In this document: positions 44,271 through 54,220 of the stretch, piece after piece
Layout of the letters: the number at the start of each line of letters is the position of its first letter
Position numbering within the stretch: the stretch's first letter is position 1
Origin: Flavobacteriales bacterium
GTDB lineage: Bacteria > Bacteroidota > Bacteroidia > NS11-12g > UBA9320
Assembly: GCA_020635355.1 (NCBI GenBank)
Contig: JACJZW010000001.1
Span: 434,001 to 498,000 of the forward strand
Length of the DNA stretch: 64,000 nucleotides
Direction of reading: 5' to 3'
The notes under the pieces: model-generated
Databases searched by the model: none
Told to the model about the DNA's origin: nothing
Seen by the model: only the letters and a program-made list of their open reading frames with translations
Made by a program: the position numbers and the translations under genes

Positions 44271-44306
44271 AAAGCGCTGCCAACGGCAACGCTTTCAACT
44301 TTTTTA
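44271..44306. terminator. Two-way rho-independent terminator
   Basis: AAAGCG (44271-44276) pairs with CGCTTT (44290-44295), and TGCC with GGCA inside it, around a three-base loop. An A-run lies before the hairpin and a T-run (CTTTTTTATT) after it, so it can stop transcription from both the 43561 gene and the convergent rplU-rpmA operon. Confidence 0.85.
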
Positions 44307-44314
44307 TTGGATGA

Positions 44315-44575
44315 TTAGGCTTCGGCCTGATCAACGTGAACAAAAGATCGATTCTTCTGCCCTTTCTTGAACACAACAGTACCATCAACAAGCGCGAACA
44401 ATGTGTGGTCTTTTCCAATTCCAACGTTGTCTCCTGGATGGTGTTTGGTTCCTCGCTGACGAACAATGATATTGCCGGCAATGGCTTTTTGTCCACCAAA
44501 AATCTTAACGCCCAGTCGTTTACTGTGCGACTCTCTTCCGTTTTTAGAACTACCTGCTCCTTTCTTGTGTGCCAT
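44315..44575 (-). CDS. rpmA: Ribosomal protein bL27
   Basis: 86 residues. Seen: [40 protein letters not shown] and [20 protein letters not shown], diagnostic of bL27, whose N-terminal tail approaches the peptidyl transferase centre. Cotranscribed with rplU, six bases downstream; no N-terminal cleavage extension is visible. Confidence 0.98.
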   Translation of the reverse strand: MAHKKGAGSSKNGRESHSKRLGVKIFGGQKAIAGNIIVRQRGTKHHPGDNVGIGKDHTLFALVDGTVVFKKGQKNRSFVHVDQAEA

Positions 44576-44581
44576 GGCTGA

Positions 44582-44893
44582 TTATCCCTTAATTCCTTCG
44601 ATTTTGATTTTTGTATAGTCCTGACGATGTCCGTTACGTACACGGTATCCTTTACGACGTTTCTTTTTGAAGACGATTACCTTGTCTCCACGTACGTGTT
44701 CAACAACACTGGCAGATACGGAAGCACCTTTAACTTCAGGAGTTCCAACTTTGATCTTTCCATCATTATCTACCAACAAAACCCGACCAAAATCCATTTT
44801 GTCTCCAGCGTCACCACTCAGCTTGTTAACAAATAACTGCTGATCGGCTTCCACCTTGTATTGCTTACCTGCTATTTCAACGATTGCAAACAT
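44582..44893 (-). CDS. rplU: Ribosomal protein bL21
   Basis: 103 residues from ATG 44893; a further ATG two codons upstream is in frame, but MFAIVEIAGKQYKVE is the usual bL21 N terminus. Seen: VEHVRGDKVIVFKKKRRKGY and GHRQDYTKIKIEGI, which contact 23S rRNA. First gene of the rplU-rpmA operon, with a TAnnTTTG-like box 19 bases upstream of the start. Confidence 0.97.
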   Translation of the reverse strand: MFAIVEIAGKQYKVEADQQLFVNKLSGDAGDKMDFGRVLLVDNDGKIKVGTPEVKGASVSASVVEHVRGDKVIVFKKKRRKGYRVRNGHRQDYTKIKIEGIKG

Positions 44894-44911
44894 TGTCATT
44901 TTTTAGGGCTG

Positions 44912-44919
44912 CAAAAATA
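44912..44919 (-). promoter_or_regulatory. Candidate -7 box of the rplU-rpmA promoter
   Basis: The minus strand reads TATTTTTG, a match to the Bacteroidota consensus TAnnTTTG. A TTTTG that could serve as the -33 element lies 15 bases upstream of it, shorter than the usual 17-23. The position, about 19 bases before the rplU start, is suitable. Confidence 0.4.
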
Positions 44920-44978
44920 AAACTAATTGGTATACAAAACACTGATTCCAGTGCAATTATTAACAATAATCCGAAAGA

Positions 44979-46412
44979 TTGTACATCGTTCTGCTCACTG
45001 CGCTTCTCTCTGCTGTTTTGATAGATTTGTGTGCACGAATGTCAAGTCCGTTTAACCAAAACATTTTCAGGCAGAAACACTCCATTTGGAGTGTGTGGTT
45101 GGTGGCCTTGGTGCTGATATTTCAAACATTTGCGCAACATAAATGGACAACCAATCGGGTCATCATTCACGACGTAACTGGGTATTATGGCTACCTCCCC
45201 GCCCTATTCATTCATCACGATCTCGATTTTAAATTCCGACACAGCCTTCCCAAATCCGAACCGGACGAAGGCATTTGGGTAAATATCGAGGGCGATACCA
45301 CCTTCCTAAAAACCGGAGTGGGGATGTGTTACTTCTACATGCCAACTTTTTTGTTGAGTCACCTGTATACTCAGCTATCCGGGAAACATAATGCGAACGG
45401 TTTTTCTGAACCCTATCAATTTGGTATGGCGATGAATACCCTGATCATAGGCCTATTAACACTTATGCTAATGCGCCTGATACTTATTCGATTCGCATCC
45501 GACACAGCCGTGGCTATTGCCCTACCGATTTTATTCCTCGGCACCAACGTGCTGTATTACATCGCCTATGAACCGGGAATGACCCACATATACGGCTTAT
45601 TTCTCTTCTGCCTGATCCTGCTCATTACCTTGCATATGGTAACCCGTTTCAATAATGTTCTCTTTGTTCTGATGTGCTTTCTCTGCGGCTGGCTGATCGC
45701 GGTTAGACCCACCAACGTTATTCTTCTGATGGTACCATTAGGCTATGTGCTGCATGCTCCCATCCGTTCCATGTTTTGGAATCCCATTTTGAAGCGACCA
45801 GCTCTGATGGCGGGCGCGATTGTAGTTGGATTGTTACCCTTGATCCCCCAATTTATGTACTGGCATCAGGTGTTCGGAACCTGGATATCCTATTCCTACA
45901 CCGGTGAAAGATTCTTCTTCCATAAACCTCATATTCTGGATGGGTTATTTGGTGCGCGAACCGGCTTATTTCTCTACACCCCACTGTTACTTCCCGGTCT
46001 GTTTGGTATACTCCTACTTCGTACCGGCACCCTTCGCCGATATAGTCTCATCACCTTAGCTATTTATAGTTATGTGGCCTTTAGTTGGTGGTGTTGGTGG
46101 TATGGAGGTTACAGCATTCGCGTAATGATTGAAACGTACTTGCTGCTGGGAATCGGGTTATCGTTGTTAATTGATCGAATATGTAAATCGGTTCGTGTTG
46201 TTCGATTCAGCTTGTTGATCATCACCTTATTTTTCATGTGGCAGAATTATCGGTTCACCGATTTGTATGATCGGGGAATTATCCATTGGGATAGCATGAC
46301 CTGGTCCAACTACAAGGCTATTTTTTGGAACAATAACCTTCCTTCGGATTACTTTGATCACTTCAAAGCCCCCGATTACGAACACGCTATTCGAGAAGGA
46401 GAAGATTTTTAG
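44979..46412 (+). CDS. Multi-pass membrane protein, GT-C-like
   Basis: Up to 477 residues with about 11 membrane helices. Seen: an early non-cytoplasmic loop with Asp (VIIHDVTGYYGYLPALF), later RPTNVILLMVPLGYVLH and YSYTGERFFFHKP, and SWWCWWYGGYSIRVMIETYL. The general layout, with an early loop Asp-x-x-Gly-Tyr and many helices, is like GT-C glycosyltransferases that use lipid-linked donors, but I cannot name the family. The start is TTG at 44979 or ATG at 45039; both leave the membrane core whole. Its stop overlaps dnaB's by four bases. Confidence 0.6.
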   Translation: MYIVLLTALLSAVLIDLCARMSSPFNQNIFRQKHSIWSVWLVALVLIFQTFAQHKWTTNRVIIHDVTGYYGYLPALFIHHDLDFKFRHSLPKSEPDEGIWVNIEGDTTFLKTGVGMCYFYMPTFLLSHLYTQLSGKHNANGFSEPYQFGMAMNTLIIGLLTLMLMRLILIRFASDTAVAIALPILFLGTNVLYYIAYEPGMTHIYGLFLFCLILLITLHMVTRFNNVLFVLMCFLCGWLIAVRPTNVILLMVPLGYVLHAPIRSMFWNPILKRPALMAGAIVVGLLPLIPQFMYWHQVFGTWISYSYTGERFFFHKPHILDGLFGARTGLFLYTPLLLPGLFGILLLRTGTLRRYSLITLAIYSYVAFSWWCWWYGGYSIRVMIETYLLLGIGLSLLIDRICKSVRVVRFSLLIITLFFMWQNYRFTDLYDRGIIHWDSMTWSNYKAIFWNNNLPSDYFDHFKAPDYEHAIREGEDF

Positions 46413-47914
46413 AACATCAAATCTTCATCGTCCATCGGCGGAAGATTCATGTCGTTCAACTTGGAACCAAACGTGATGCTGCTGTCCGGTTCTCCGCCAA
46501 AATCACCATCCTCGTGATACTGAAGATCCTCAAACTTGGCAAATTTGCTCTTAAACGCAATTCGGGCTTTTCCTGTTTTACCATGTCGGTGCTTGGCGAT
46601 GATAAACTCCCCTATCCCGGTGAGGTCATTCCCTTCAGCATCCACAGTGATGTCGTAATATTCCGGTCGGTAAAGGAAACCAACAAGGTCGGCGTCCTGC
46701 TCAATCGAACCCGATTCCCGAAGGTCAGATAGAATAGGAATTTTATCAGGTCGTGATTCAACCGCTCTACTCAACTGTGCCAAGGCAATCACCGGTATAT
46801 CCAGTTCCTTGGCCAAGGATTTCAGCGATCGGGAGATGTATGAAATCTCTTGCTCACGATTGCCGGATTTGCCGCCATCATCACCCCGCATCAACTGCAA
46901 GTAGTCAATGATGATCATCTCAATTCCTTTGTTTGACTTCAACCGTCGAGCCTTGGCACGCAGGTCAAAAATGCTCAACTGAGGTGTATCATCAATATAA
47001 ATGGGTGCATCACTGAGCGTTTGTACCCGGGCATTGAGTTGTTCCCATTCATAATCGGCCAGTTTCCCGGAACGAAATTTCTCCGCTTCCAGTTCAGTTT
47101 CGCCGGAAATCAAACGGGTAACCAACTGAAGGGAGGACATTTCCAGGGAGAATACCGCCACCGGTTTCTTATGATCAACTGCCGCATTTCTGGCAATACC
47201 CAACACGAAGGCAGTCTTACCCATACCCGGACGACCTGCCAGAATGACCAGATCCGATCGTTGCCAGCCATTGGTGATCCGATCGATGTTGGTAAATCCG
47301 GAAGGAATCCCCGTTAATCCACCAGTCTGATCCTTGAGCGATTCGATTTGCTTGATGGCTTTGTGAATGAGGTCATCAATGGAGTCGTAGTTCTTCTTGA
47401 TGGTATCATTCTTAATCGCAAAGAGCTTCTTCTCAGCATCATCCAGCAGCGAAAAGGCATCGGTGGTATCCTCAAAGGCATCTCGGTTAATCTCACCCGA
47501 AATGCGAATCATTTCGCGTTGAATGTATTTCTGAAGTAGGATTTTAGCATGAAACTCAATGTTTGCCGAAGAGGCCACCTTGTTGGTTAATTGGGTGACA
47601 TAATATGCTCCACCGGCGGCTTGTAATTCGGCAGCCTGTCGAAGGTTTTCGGTAACGGTAAGCAGGTCTACCGGCTCTCCCTGATCAAACAATCGCTTGA
47701 TGGCACGGAAGATTACCTGATGTGCATCATGATAGAAAACACCTTCCATCAACACGTCCAACACGCGTACCGGAGCATCCTTTTCCAGAAGCATGGCCCC
47801 CAATACGGCCTCCTCCAATTCCAACGCCTGCGGCGGTTTACGTCCTAACTTCGCTTCATCCGATAGAGTAAGGGTTTTGCGGGTTAGTTTGCGTAAATCG
47901 TTCTGCTCTGCCAT
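46409..47914 (-). CDS. dnaB: DnaB: replicative DNA helicase
   Basis: 501 residues from ATG 47914; a GTG two codons earlier is in frame. Seen: the N-terminal domain LELEEAVLGAMLLEKDA, Walker A GRPGMGKT at about 226-233, IIIDYLQLMRGDD, and the late ISYISRSLKSLAKELDIPVI and QLSRAVESRPDK, all standard for DnaB. The hexamer unwinds DNA at the fork with 5'-3' polarity. The gene is divergent from clpC across a 387-base spacer and convergent to the 44979 gene. Confidence 0.97.
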   Translation of the reverse strand: MAEQNDLRKLTRKTLTLSDEAKLGRKPPQALELEEAVLGAMLLEKDAPVRVLDVLMEGVFYHDAHQVIFRAIKRLFDQGEPVDLLTVTENLRQAAELQAAGGAYYVTQLTNKVASSANIEFHAKILLQKYIQREMIRISGEINRDAFEDTTDAFSLLDDAEKKLFAIKNDTIKKNYDSIDDLIHKAIKQIESLKDQTGGLTGIPSGFTNIDRITNGWQRSDLVILAGRPGMGKTAFVLGIARNAAVDHKKPVAVFSLEMSSLQLVTRLISGETELEAEKFRSGKLADYEWEQLNARVQTLSDAPIYIDDTPQLSIFDLRAKARRLKSNKGIEMIIIDYLQLMRGDDGGKSGNREQEISYISRSLKSLAKELDIPVIALAQLSRAVESRPDKIPILSDLRESGSIEQDADLVGFLYRPEYYDITVDAEGNDLTGIGEFIIAKHRHGKTGKARIAFKSKFAKFEDLQYHEDGDFGGEPDSSITFGSKLNDMNLPPMDDEDLMF

Positions 47915-48010
47915 ATCCACTTAAGGGTTTAACTCCTGAATTTTTGAGTGTGGCGAAGTTAGTTTTGAAATGACACGGTGTGATGACCGACCTTGATTTT
48001 TATCTGCTCA

Positions 48011-48031
48011 ATGCACACATGTCATGTGCAT
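48011..48031. repeat. Palindrome in the dnaB-clpC spacer, possible operator
   Basis: CACATG and CATGTG are perfect inverted repeats around one T (48016-48028). ATG and CAT flank them with a two-base bulge on the left. Its size and place between divergent promoters suit a dimeric regulator's site, but no regulator gene is near. Confidence 0.4.
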
Positions 48032-48239
48032 AAATTCAGGATAAAATGTTCTTAACCTGCTTAAGGGTTTAAAAGTGTGAAATTTAGAAATCAATCTCTG
48101 CGCTAAAACAAACCAGATCAGCCCAAAAATCGTTGATATTTAAAATGGCTCTCAACCAACCGTAAATTCAGCTTTCTGCAATAGTGGTCATTTTGGCAGA
48201 CGTGGGCTAATTTTAGCGATCACGCACACATTTTGAGAC

Positions 48240-48247
48240 TATATTTG
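48240..48247 (+). promoter_or_regulatory. Candidate -7 box of the clpC promoter
   Basis: TATATTTG fits TAnnTTTG exactly and lies 54 bases before the clpC ATG. No TTTG is found at the usual -33 distance, so the site may need an activator or be weak. Confidence 0.45.
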
Positions 48248-48301
48248 TTCAGTGAGCTTCGGGGTTTCAGCCTCATCGCAGCATATTTTTTAACGCACCA
48301 T

Positions 48302-50821
48302 ATGGAAGCAAAATTTTCACCCAGAGTAAAGGAAGTAATACAATTCAGTCGGGAAGAAGCCATCCGTCTTGGACACGGCTATATCGGGACTGAGCACCTT
48401 TTATTGGGTATCATACGTGAGGGAGAAGGCAAAGCCTTGCTCCACCTGAGAAATTTGGGGATTGACCTGCTCAGACTTAAAAAGTCCATTGAAGACAGTA
48501 TTAAGGATACTGCTTCAAAAACAACGAATCTCGGCAACATTCCACTCACCAAGCAGGCTGAAAAAGCCCTTAAAATCACCTACCTGGAAGCCAAAATTTT
48601 CAAGGCTGATGTAATTGGCACCGAGCATTTATTGTTGAGCATCCTTCGGGAGGAAGACAACATTGCGAGTTCCATCCTTCATCAGTACGGCGTAGACTAC
48701 GATGTCTTCAAAAATGCCATTGAAAACAATGCCGGCGGCATAAAGGCGGATATGGGGACCGACTCCCCGGAAGATTTCTATCGCGAAGAAAAGAAGAGCA
48801 GCGAAAGCAAAAAGTCCACGTCCAAATCAAAGACACCGGTATTGGACAACTTTGGTCGCGACTTGACCAAACTGGCAGAACAGGACAAATTGGATCCCAT
48901 CATCGGCCGGGAAAAAGAGATCGAACGCGTTAGTCAGATTTTGAGCCGACGTAAAAAGAATAATCCCGTTCTCATCGGTGAGCCCGGTGTGGGAAAAACG
49001 GCCATCGCAGAAGGACTGGCCCTGCGCATTGTGCAGCGAAAAGTATCCCGGGTTCTGTTTGATAAACGCGTGGTTACCCTTGATCTGGCATCGCTGGTAG
49101 CGGGAACTAAATACCGCGGCCAGTTTGAGGAGCGCATGAAGGCGGTCATGAACGAATTGGAAAAATCCAAGGACGTTATCCTCTTCATAGACGAAATACA
49201 CACCATTGTTGGCGCGGGTGGCGCTTCCGGAAGTTTGGACGCCTCCAATATGTTTAAGCCGGCTTTGGCTCGAGGCGAAGTGCAGTGCATTGGAGCCACT
49301 ACGCTGGATGAATACCGGCAGTATATTGAGAAGGACGGCGCTTTGGAACGACGATTCCAGCCTGTTATGATTGAACCCGCTTCACCGGAAGAAACAGAGC
49401 AGATCCTTCAAAATATCAAGACGAAGTATGAAGATCACCATAGTGTGACCTATACAGACGAGGCCATCAAAGCATCGGTATCCCTGAGCGTTCGTTACAT
49501 AACAGATCGCCATTTACCGGACAAGGCCATTGATATCCTGGATGAAGTTGGTGCCCGTGTACACTTATCCAACATCCACGTTCCTCAGGAAATTCTTGAT
49601 CTCGAAGAGAAAATTGAGGAAATCAAGGAAGAGAAAAATCGTGTGGTAAAGAGCCAGCGATACGAAGAAGCAGCCAAGCTTCGCGATAAAGAAAAAACCC
49701 TGCTCGAGCAATTGGACATTGCAAAAGCTTCCTGGGAAGAAGAAACCCGCAATCAGCGATATAACGTTACAGAAGAAGATGTTGCTGAAGTAGTTGCGAT
49801 GATTACCGGTGTACCAACCAAACGCATCGCGGAAAGTGAAGGCGCCCGGTTGTTGAGTATGTCGGACGACTTGAAAAAGAACGTTATCGGACAGGCCTCA
49901 GCGGTTGAAAAACTCACCAGGGCTATTCAGCGCACCCGTGCTGGATTGAAAGATCCGAACAAACCCATTGGTTCGTTTATTTTCCTTGGACCTACCGGAG
50001 TAGGTAAAACCGAAATGGCCAAGGCATTGGCCGAGTATCTCTTTGATAAAAAGGATGCTTTGGTGCGAATCGACATGAGTGAATACATGGAAAAATTCGC
50101 CGTAAGCCGATTGGTGGGAGCCCCTCCGGGATACGTAGGATACGAGGAAGGCGGATTACTCACAGAGAAAGTTCGTCGTAAGCCGTATTCCGTCTTGTTA
50201 TTTGACGAGATTGAAAAGGCTCACCCGGATGTATTCAATTTATTGCTTCAGGTGCTGGACGAAGGATTCCTGACCGATAGCCTCGGACGCAAGGTGGATT
50301 TCCGCAACACCATCATCATTATGACATCGAACATCGGTTCACGTCAACTCAAGGATTTTGGAACAGGAATGGGCTTTGCCACAACTGCCAAGGTGGATGC
50401 CTTCAGCAAAGAATCGAAAGGTGTGATTGAAAATGCTTTGAAGAAATTCTTCTCTCCTGAATTTCTGAATCGGGTTGATGACGTCATTGTATTCAATACC
50501 CTTCAGCGGGAAGACATCAATAAAATTCTCGAAATCAATGTCCGAAAGTTGGTCAACCGCATCGAAGGAGTTGGATTCTCCATCAGCTTAACAGATGCAG
50601 CTAAGGACTTCCTGGCAGAGAAAGGATTTGATGCCGATTTCGGTGCACGTCCGCTTAACCGGGCCATTCAGAAATACCTTGAGGATCCATTGGCGGAAGA
50701 AATCCTGAAAGCCAAGATCAATGAAGGAGATGAAATTCAGGTTGACGTTGACAAAGGTGGGGAAGCCTTAAAATTCAGCTATCCCAAAAAGCGTAAAACG
50801 CCAGCCAAAAAGGAGGAATAA
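48302..50821 (+). CDS. clpC: ClpC: AAA+ chaperone/unfoldase of the Clp protease
   Basis: 839 residues from ATG 48302, chosen because [20 protein letters not shown] is the usual ClpC N terminus; a 23-codon upstream extension exists in frame. Seen: double Clp-N repeats (1-145), Walker A GEPGVGKT at about 226-233, a UVR-like coiled coil (about 433-472) that marks ClpC, Walker A GPTGVGKT at about 563-570, and a Lys-rich end. It unfolds proteins for ClpP; clpP is not in the window. A TATATTTG box lies upstream. Confidence 0.96.
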   Translation: MEAKFSPRVKEVIQFSREEAIRLGHGYIGTEHLLLGIIREGEGKALLHLRNLGIDLLRLKKSIEDSIKDTASKTTNLGNIPLTKQAEKALKITYLEAKIFKADVIGTEHLLLSILREEDNIASSILHQYGVDYDVFKNAIENNAGGIKADMGTDSPEDFYREEKKSSESKKSTSKSKTPVLDNFGRDLTKLAEQDKLDPIIGREKEIERVSQILSRRKKNNPVLIGEPGVGKTAIAEGLALRIVQRKVSRVLFDKRVVTLDLASLVAGTKYRGQFEERMKAVMNELEKSKDVILFIDEIHTIVGAGGASGSLDASNMFKPALARGEVQCIGATTLDEYRQYIEKDGALERRFQPVMIEPASPEETEQILQNIKTKYEDHHSVTYTDEAIKASVSLSVRYITDRHLPDKAIDILDEVGARVHLSNIHVPQEILDLEEKIEEIKEEKNRVVKSQRYEEAAKLRDKEKTLLEQLDIAKASWEEETRNQRYNVTEEDVAEVVAMITGVPTKRIAESEGARLLSMSDDLKKNVIGQASAVEKLTRAIQRTRAGLKDPNKPIGSFIFLGPTGVGKTEMAKALAEYLFDKKDALVRIDMSEYMEKFAVSRLVGAPPGYVGYEEGGLLTEKVRRKPYSVLLFDEIEKAHPDVFNLLLQVLDEGFLTDSLGRKVDFRNTIIIMTSNIGSRQLKDFGTGMGFATTAKVDAFSKESKGVIENALKKFFSPEFLNRVDDVIVFNTLQREDINKILEINVRKLVNRIEGVGFSISLTDAAKDFLAEKGFDADFGARPLNRAIQKYLEDPLAEEILKAKINEGDEIQVDVDKGGEALKFSYPKKRKTPAKKEE

Positions 50822-50859
50822 TTAAGATTCTGAAGAGCTGATCGAGTTGATCAACGTGA

Positions 50860-51417
50860 TCAGGACATCTTTCGTTGTGTAATTTTAGGCGCCTTTGCCG
50901 GTGCACTTTTAGCGGATGCCTTTGCCTTTGTGGCTGCGGGTTTCTTTGGTTTGGCGGCTGATTTGGGTGCCGATGCCTTTGATTCCTTTTCTGAATCCGC
51001 TTCGTCCGATTTCTCAGGCTTTGCGTTGAAATCCAAATGATCCTTCAGGATGGCATACCAGCTACACAGCTTGATGATATCCGAATTGTAGACACGTTCC
51101 TCATCAAACGTCGGGAGTACCTTTCTGAAAAAAGCCCGAATGTCGTCACCAGCGGACTTTTTAGTAATCAATTCAAGACCACCTTCCACCTCTTTGTGAA
51201 GATTACGCAAGACGTCCATTAACGGCGCATCACCTTCTTCTGTGTACATGGAGATGTCGGCCAGAATCGAAACCTTCTGATGAATGGATGTTGGAAATCG
51301 CTTTCCGCTTCCGTCCAAAACCTCAACAATCAATCCGTTAGGACGTTGTCCTACAATTTTGTTCAACCCCGGTTTTCCGGATATTGAAACGATGTCTTTT
51401 AATTCCAGTGATGCCAT
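50860..51417 (-). CDS. DUF5606 family protein with Lys/Ala-rich tail
   Basis: 185 residues. Seen: a conserved N-terminal half, LKDIVSISGKPGLNKIVGQR, and RFPTSIHQKVSILADISMYT, which is found across Bacteroidota as DUF5606, followed from about residue 132 by a low-complexity tail of Lys, Ala, Pro and Ser. The basic tail suggests contact with nucleic acid or ribosomes, but this is a guess. It is convergent to clpC, 38 bases away. Confidence 0.8.
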   Translation of the reverse strand: MASLELKDIVSISGKPGLNKIVGQRPNGLIVEVLDGSGKRFPTSIHQKVSILADISMYTEEGDAPLMDVLRNLHKEVEGGLELITKKSAGDDIRAFFRKVLPTFDEERVYNSDIIKLCSWYAILKDHLDFNAKPEKSDEADSEKESKASAPKSAAKPKKPAATKAKASAKSAPAKAPKITQRKMS

Positions 51418-51540
51418 AAATATGTCGTGCGAAGTTAGTGTTTGTCTGAAATCTTATCCCAATACAACGTTGGGAGAAATTCATCATCGTTCGGTAATAC
51501 TTCTCATAGATGTCAACAATCCCTCTTTGATCTTCGAGGC

Positions 51541-53157
51541 ATGCGATGGATTGTATATGCTTGCTCTACCGGGTTGTTCGCAACAGCGACCGGTCAAATC
51601 ACAGATTCCAACTATGTCCAACCCGGTTACGTTCAAACCACTTCATCTTCCATTGGGCAGCACATCCGCCTGCCCCAAATGGAACAAGGGCATACAGTCC
51701 TATTTGCCGGAAAAACCATTCATCGGTACGATAATTTCCAACCAGGTCATGTTCAAGATTATCACACAACCGTTCATTTCCCAATATTTGGAAGCCCCGA
51801 ACAACCGTTTATTTACACCTTAGGCGACTCTTCATTTTATGTAGATACCACACACAATCATCAGAAAGATCACCTTCAAGCCCGGCTCCAGATCGTATCC
51901 GATGGACGGATTTTGCATCAGGAACCGCTCTACCGGTTTCATTATATCCCCGACACCCTGCTCCGCGTTCCGGTGTTTAACGTCAATCCGGTGGTTTCCA
52001 GCGGACATATGTATGGCGGCTGGCTCTCTGATCGCATGGACACCAGGAACGATACACTGGATGCTGAAATGATGTGGGTTACCCTCCCGTTCCGTTATGA
52101 CTCTGCGGATTACTTATATCCGAATACGACCCGTTTCCGTTTCGGACATGTTTCGCCACCCAATGATGGTTGTGAGCGATTCAAGGTGAATCAGATTCCC
52201 ATTAACCGAAGTTCCAAATCGTTTGAAACGGTTCAGGTATTTTATCACCTAAGTCAATTCGTGCAGTTCCTGCAAGCGATGCAATTCCAGTCCATACCGG
52301 ATTCCATACTCATCGATACACATGCTTACTACGGGCGGGATATATCATCGTTTACAGGCTATACATCCCCACCCCGACTCGAGTTTGGATACGGTGGGGT
52401 GGATGATGCAGAAGATGCGCAGGTGGTGATTCACGAATTTACCCATGCCCTGATTGATCAGGCTGCGCCCGATACCTATCTGGGAGATGATCGAAAATCA
52501 ATGGAAGAAGGATATGGAGATTATCTGGCAATGAGTTATTCCGAACACCTCACCGGAAAAAAAGAAACCGATGTGTTCTCCTGGGATGCGCACAATGAAT
52601 TCTGGGATGGATTTATTGTCAACTCTCCCACCACCTATCGGCTACGCACCGGAAAAATGAACCACGACCGGGAAATCTGGTCGTCCTTTTTAACGATGAT
52701 CGCCGAGCGGATTGGTCGAACCACCACCGATGAACTGGTGCTGGAGTCTTTGTACTATCTGCAACCAAACATCACGATGCCCGAAATGGGTTCCATCCTT
52801 CTTCACTTAGACACCGTACTCCATTTAGCACGGAATAGTGACGTGATTCAATCGTGTATGATGGAGAAAGAATTTCGGGTTTCCAATCCCGGAACTTCAA
52901 CGAATGATCCTGCCTTTTTTCGAATCCGGAATTCAACACCCATATCCGGTCATCCGCTGACCATTGAATGGACCGAATCCGGAACAGTTGAAGTGTGGAT
53001 AGTAGACGTGGCAGGAAGGTGCTTATTCAACACGCGCGGAGCTAACGGAAAGTTGGAAATTACACGCCCACCAACATCGCAACCCGGCATCCTACGTCTG
53101 CAACACACGGATTTACGGGGAACTCAACATGAATTCCATTACCGTATTTGGTGGTGA
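51541..53157 (+). CDS. Secreted gluzincin-type metallopeptidase with T9SS-like C-terminal domain
   Basis: 538 residues from ATG 51541, where a signal peptide begins (MRWIVYACSTGLFATATGQ); a longer frame starts 33 codons upstream and would bury it. Seen: zinc motif HEFTH (298-302) in VVIHEFTHALID, and the third ligand region MEEGYGDYLA (321-330), in the layout of thermolysin/fungalysin-like peptidases. The last 75 residues (TIEWTESGTVEVWIVDVAGR and onward) look like a type A sorting domain, so export by the type IX system is likely. The target protein is unknown. A terminator follows about 100 bases downstream. Confidence 0.78.
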   Translation: MRWIVYACSTGLFATATGQITDSNYVQPGYVQTTSSSIGQHIRLPQMEQGHTVLFAGKTIHRYDNFQPGHVQDYHTTVHFPIFGSPEQPFIYTLGDSSFYVDTTHNHQKDHLQARLQIVSDGRILHQEPLYRFHYIPDTLLRVPVFNVNPVVSSGHMYGGWLSDRMDTRNDTLDAEMMWVTLPFRYDSADYLYPNTTRFRFGHVSPPNDGCERFKVNQIPINRSSKSFETVQVFYHLSQFVQFLQAMQFQSIPDSILIDTHAYYGRDISSFTGYTSPPRLEFGYGGVDDAEDAQVVIHEFTHALIDQAAPDTYLGDDRKSMEEGYGDYLAMSYSEHLTGKKETDVFSWDAHNEFWDGFIVNSPTTYRLRTGKMNHDREIWSSFLTMIAERIGRTTTDELVLESLYYLQPNITMPEMGSILLHLDTVLHLARNSDVIQSCMMEKEFRVSNPGTSTNDPAFFRIRNSTPISGHPLTIEWTESGTVEVWIVDVAGRCLFNTRGANGKLEITRPPTSQPGILRLQHTDLRGTQHEFHYRIWW

Positions 53158-53261
53158 TGCCACAAATGATTTGTCATTTTTTGGAGCCGATAAAATATCT
53201 AACCACCCTCGCCGTTTTTTTGGTGGGGTAAATTTGAATTAATTGGTTAGTTAATTTGGAG

Positions 53262-53294
53262 CACAAGGCCGGAGCAATCCGGCCTTTGTGTTTT
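53262..53294. terminator. Two-way terminator between the metallopeptidase and kdsA
   Basis: CACAAGGCCGGA (53262-53273) pairs with TCCGGCCTTTGTG (53278-53290), with one bulged T, around GCAA, and is followed by TTTT. It lies between convergent genes and can serve both. An A-poor but stable GC stem supports the call. Confidence 0.85.
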
Positions 53295-53301
53295 ATGCAA
53301 T

Positions 53302-54108
53302 TTAGAGATCATCCACAACCGCTTTCAACCGAAGAAGTGACTCCAGCAGTGGGCGCAATTGATGGAGGGGTAACATATTGGCACCGTCGGATTTTGCGGT
53401 TGACGGATCCGGATGTGTTTCAATAAATAATCCGTTTGCTCCGGTTGCAATTGCCGCTCGGGCAATCGTCCCAATTAACTCCGGCTTTCCCCCCGTTACA
53501 CCGGTTGAGGAATTGGGTTGTTGCAAACTATGGGTAATGTCCATTACCACAGGATAGCCTAACCTAGCCATTTCTGGTAGGTTCCGGTAATCAACGATTA
53601 AGTCGCCGTACCCAAACATCGTACCGCGCTCCGTTAACAGAATTTGATTATTACCTGATTCCTTCACCTTATCTGCTGCGTATTTCATAGCCGATGCCGC
53701 CGCAAACTGACCTTTCTTAATGTTCACAATCTTCCCGGTTTTTGCCGCGGCAACCAACAAGTCGGTCTGACGGAACAAAAAGGCTGGTATTTGTAATACA
53801 TCCACATACTCTGCTGCCATCTGGGCTTCGTGGCTTTCATGAATATCTGTGACTACGGGAACATCAAATTGTTCGTGAACCTTTCGCAGAATCCCCAATG
53901 CCTTTTCATCACCAATACCTGTAAAGCTATCCAGCCTGGAACGGTTAGCCTTGCGATATGAACCTTTAAAAACCAACGGGACACCAAGGTCCTGGCAGAT
54001 CCCGGAGACCTGTTCGGCGATGCGCATGGCCATGTCTTCCCCTTCAATGGCACAGGGACCAGCCATCACAAAAAACTTCCCTTTTTCCGGATTAAATAAA
54101 TTGGTCAT
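53302..54108 (-). CDS. kdsA: KdsA: 3-deoxy-8-phosphooctulonate synthase
   Basis: 268 residues from ATG 54108; an 11-codon upstream extension is in frame but not conserved. Seen: MAGPCAIEGEDMA, FKGSYRKANRSRLDSFTGIG, DIHESHEA, and LTERGTMFGYGDLIVDYRNL, the set of KdsA motifs. It condenses arabinose-5-phosphate with phosphoenolpyruvate to make Kdo-8-phosphate for lipopolysaccharide. The NRS in KANRS marks it as KdsA rather than a DAHP synthase. Confidence 0.96.
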   Translation of the reverse strand: MTNLFNPEKGKFFVMAGPCAIEGEDMAMRIAEQVSGICQDLGVPLVFKGSYRKANRSRLDSFTGIGDEKALGILRKVHEQFDVPVVTDIHESHEAQMAAEYVDVLQIPAFLFRQTDLLVAAAKTGKIVNIKKGQFAAASAMKYAADKVKESGNNQILLTERGTMFGYGDLIVDYRNLPEMARLGYPVVMDITHSLQQPNSSTGVTGGKPELIGTIARAAIATGANGLFIETHPDPSTAKSDGANMLPLHQLRPLLESLLRLKAVVDDL

Positions 54109-54220
54109 AGGATCACTTTGATGCAAAAGTAATATGCCCAAGGGACGTCACCGTTTCATTACATACCCTAAATTGGAATCAGCGTTGTCTGTTTCTTCCG
54201 ATCTTTGCGACTAGTATTCC

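Larger units (their letters stand above)
47915..48301. other. Intergenic spacer between dnaB and clpC with repeats
   Basis: No gene is seen in these 387 bases. They hold a 13-base direct repeat CTTAAGGGTTTAA at 47920-47932 and 48060-48072, 140 bases apart, and a palindrome CACATG-T-CATGTG at 48016-48028 with partial extension to 48011-48031. A TATATTTG box for clpC is at 48240-48247. No matching box was found for dnaB on the minus strand. Confidence 0.65.

Noticed and set aside
53158..53261. Second terminator or repeat in the AT-rich stretch after the metallopeptidase
   Set aside because: CCACC and GGTGG can pair, but the loop is about 14 bases and the following sequence is not a T-run; the hairpin at 53262 is a much better terminator.
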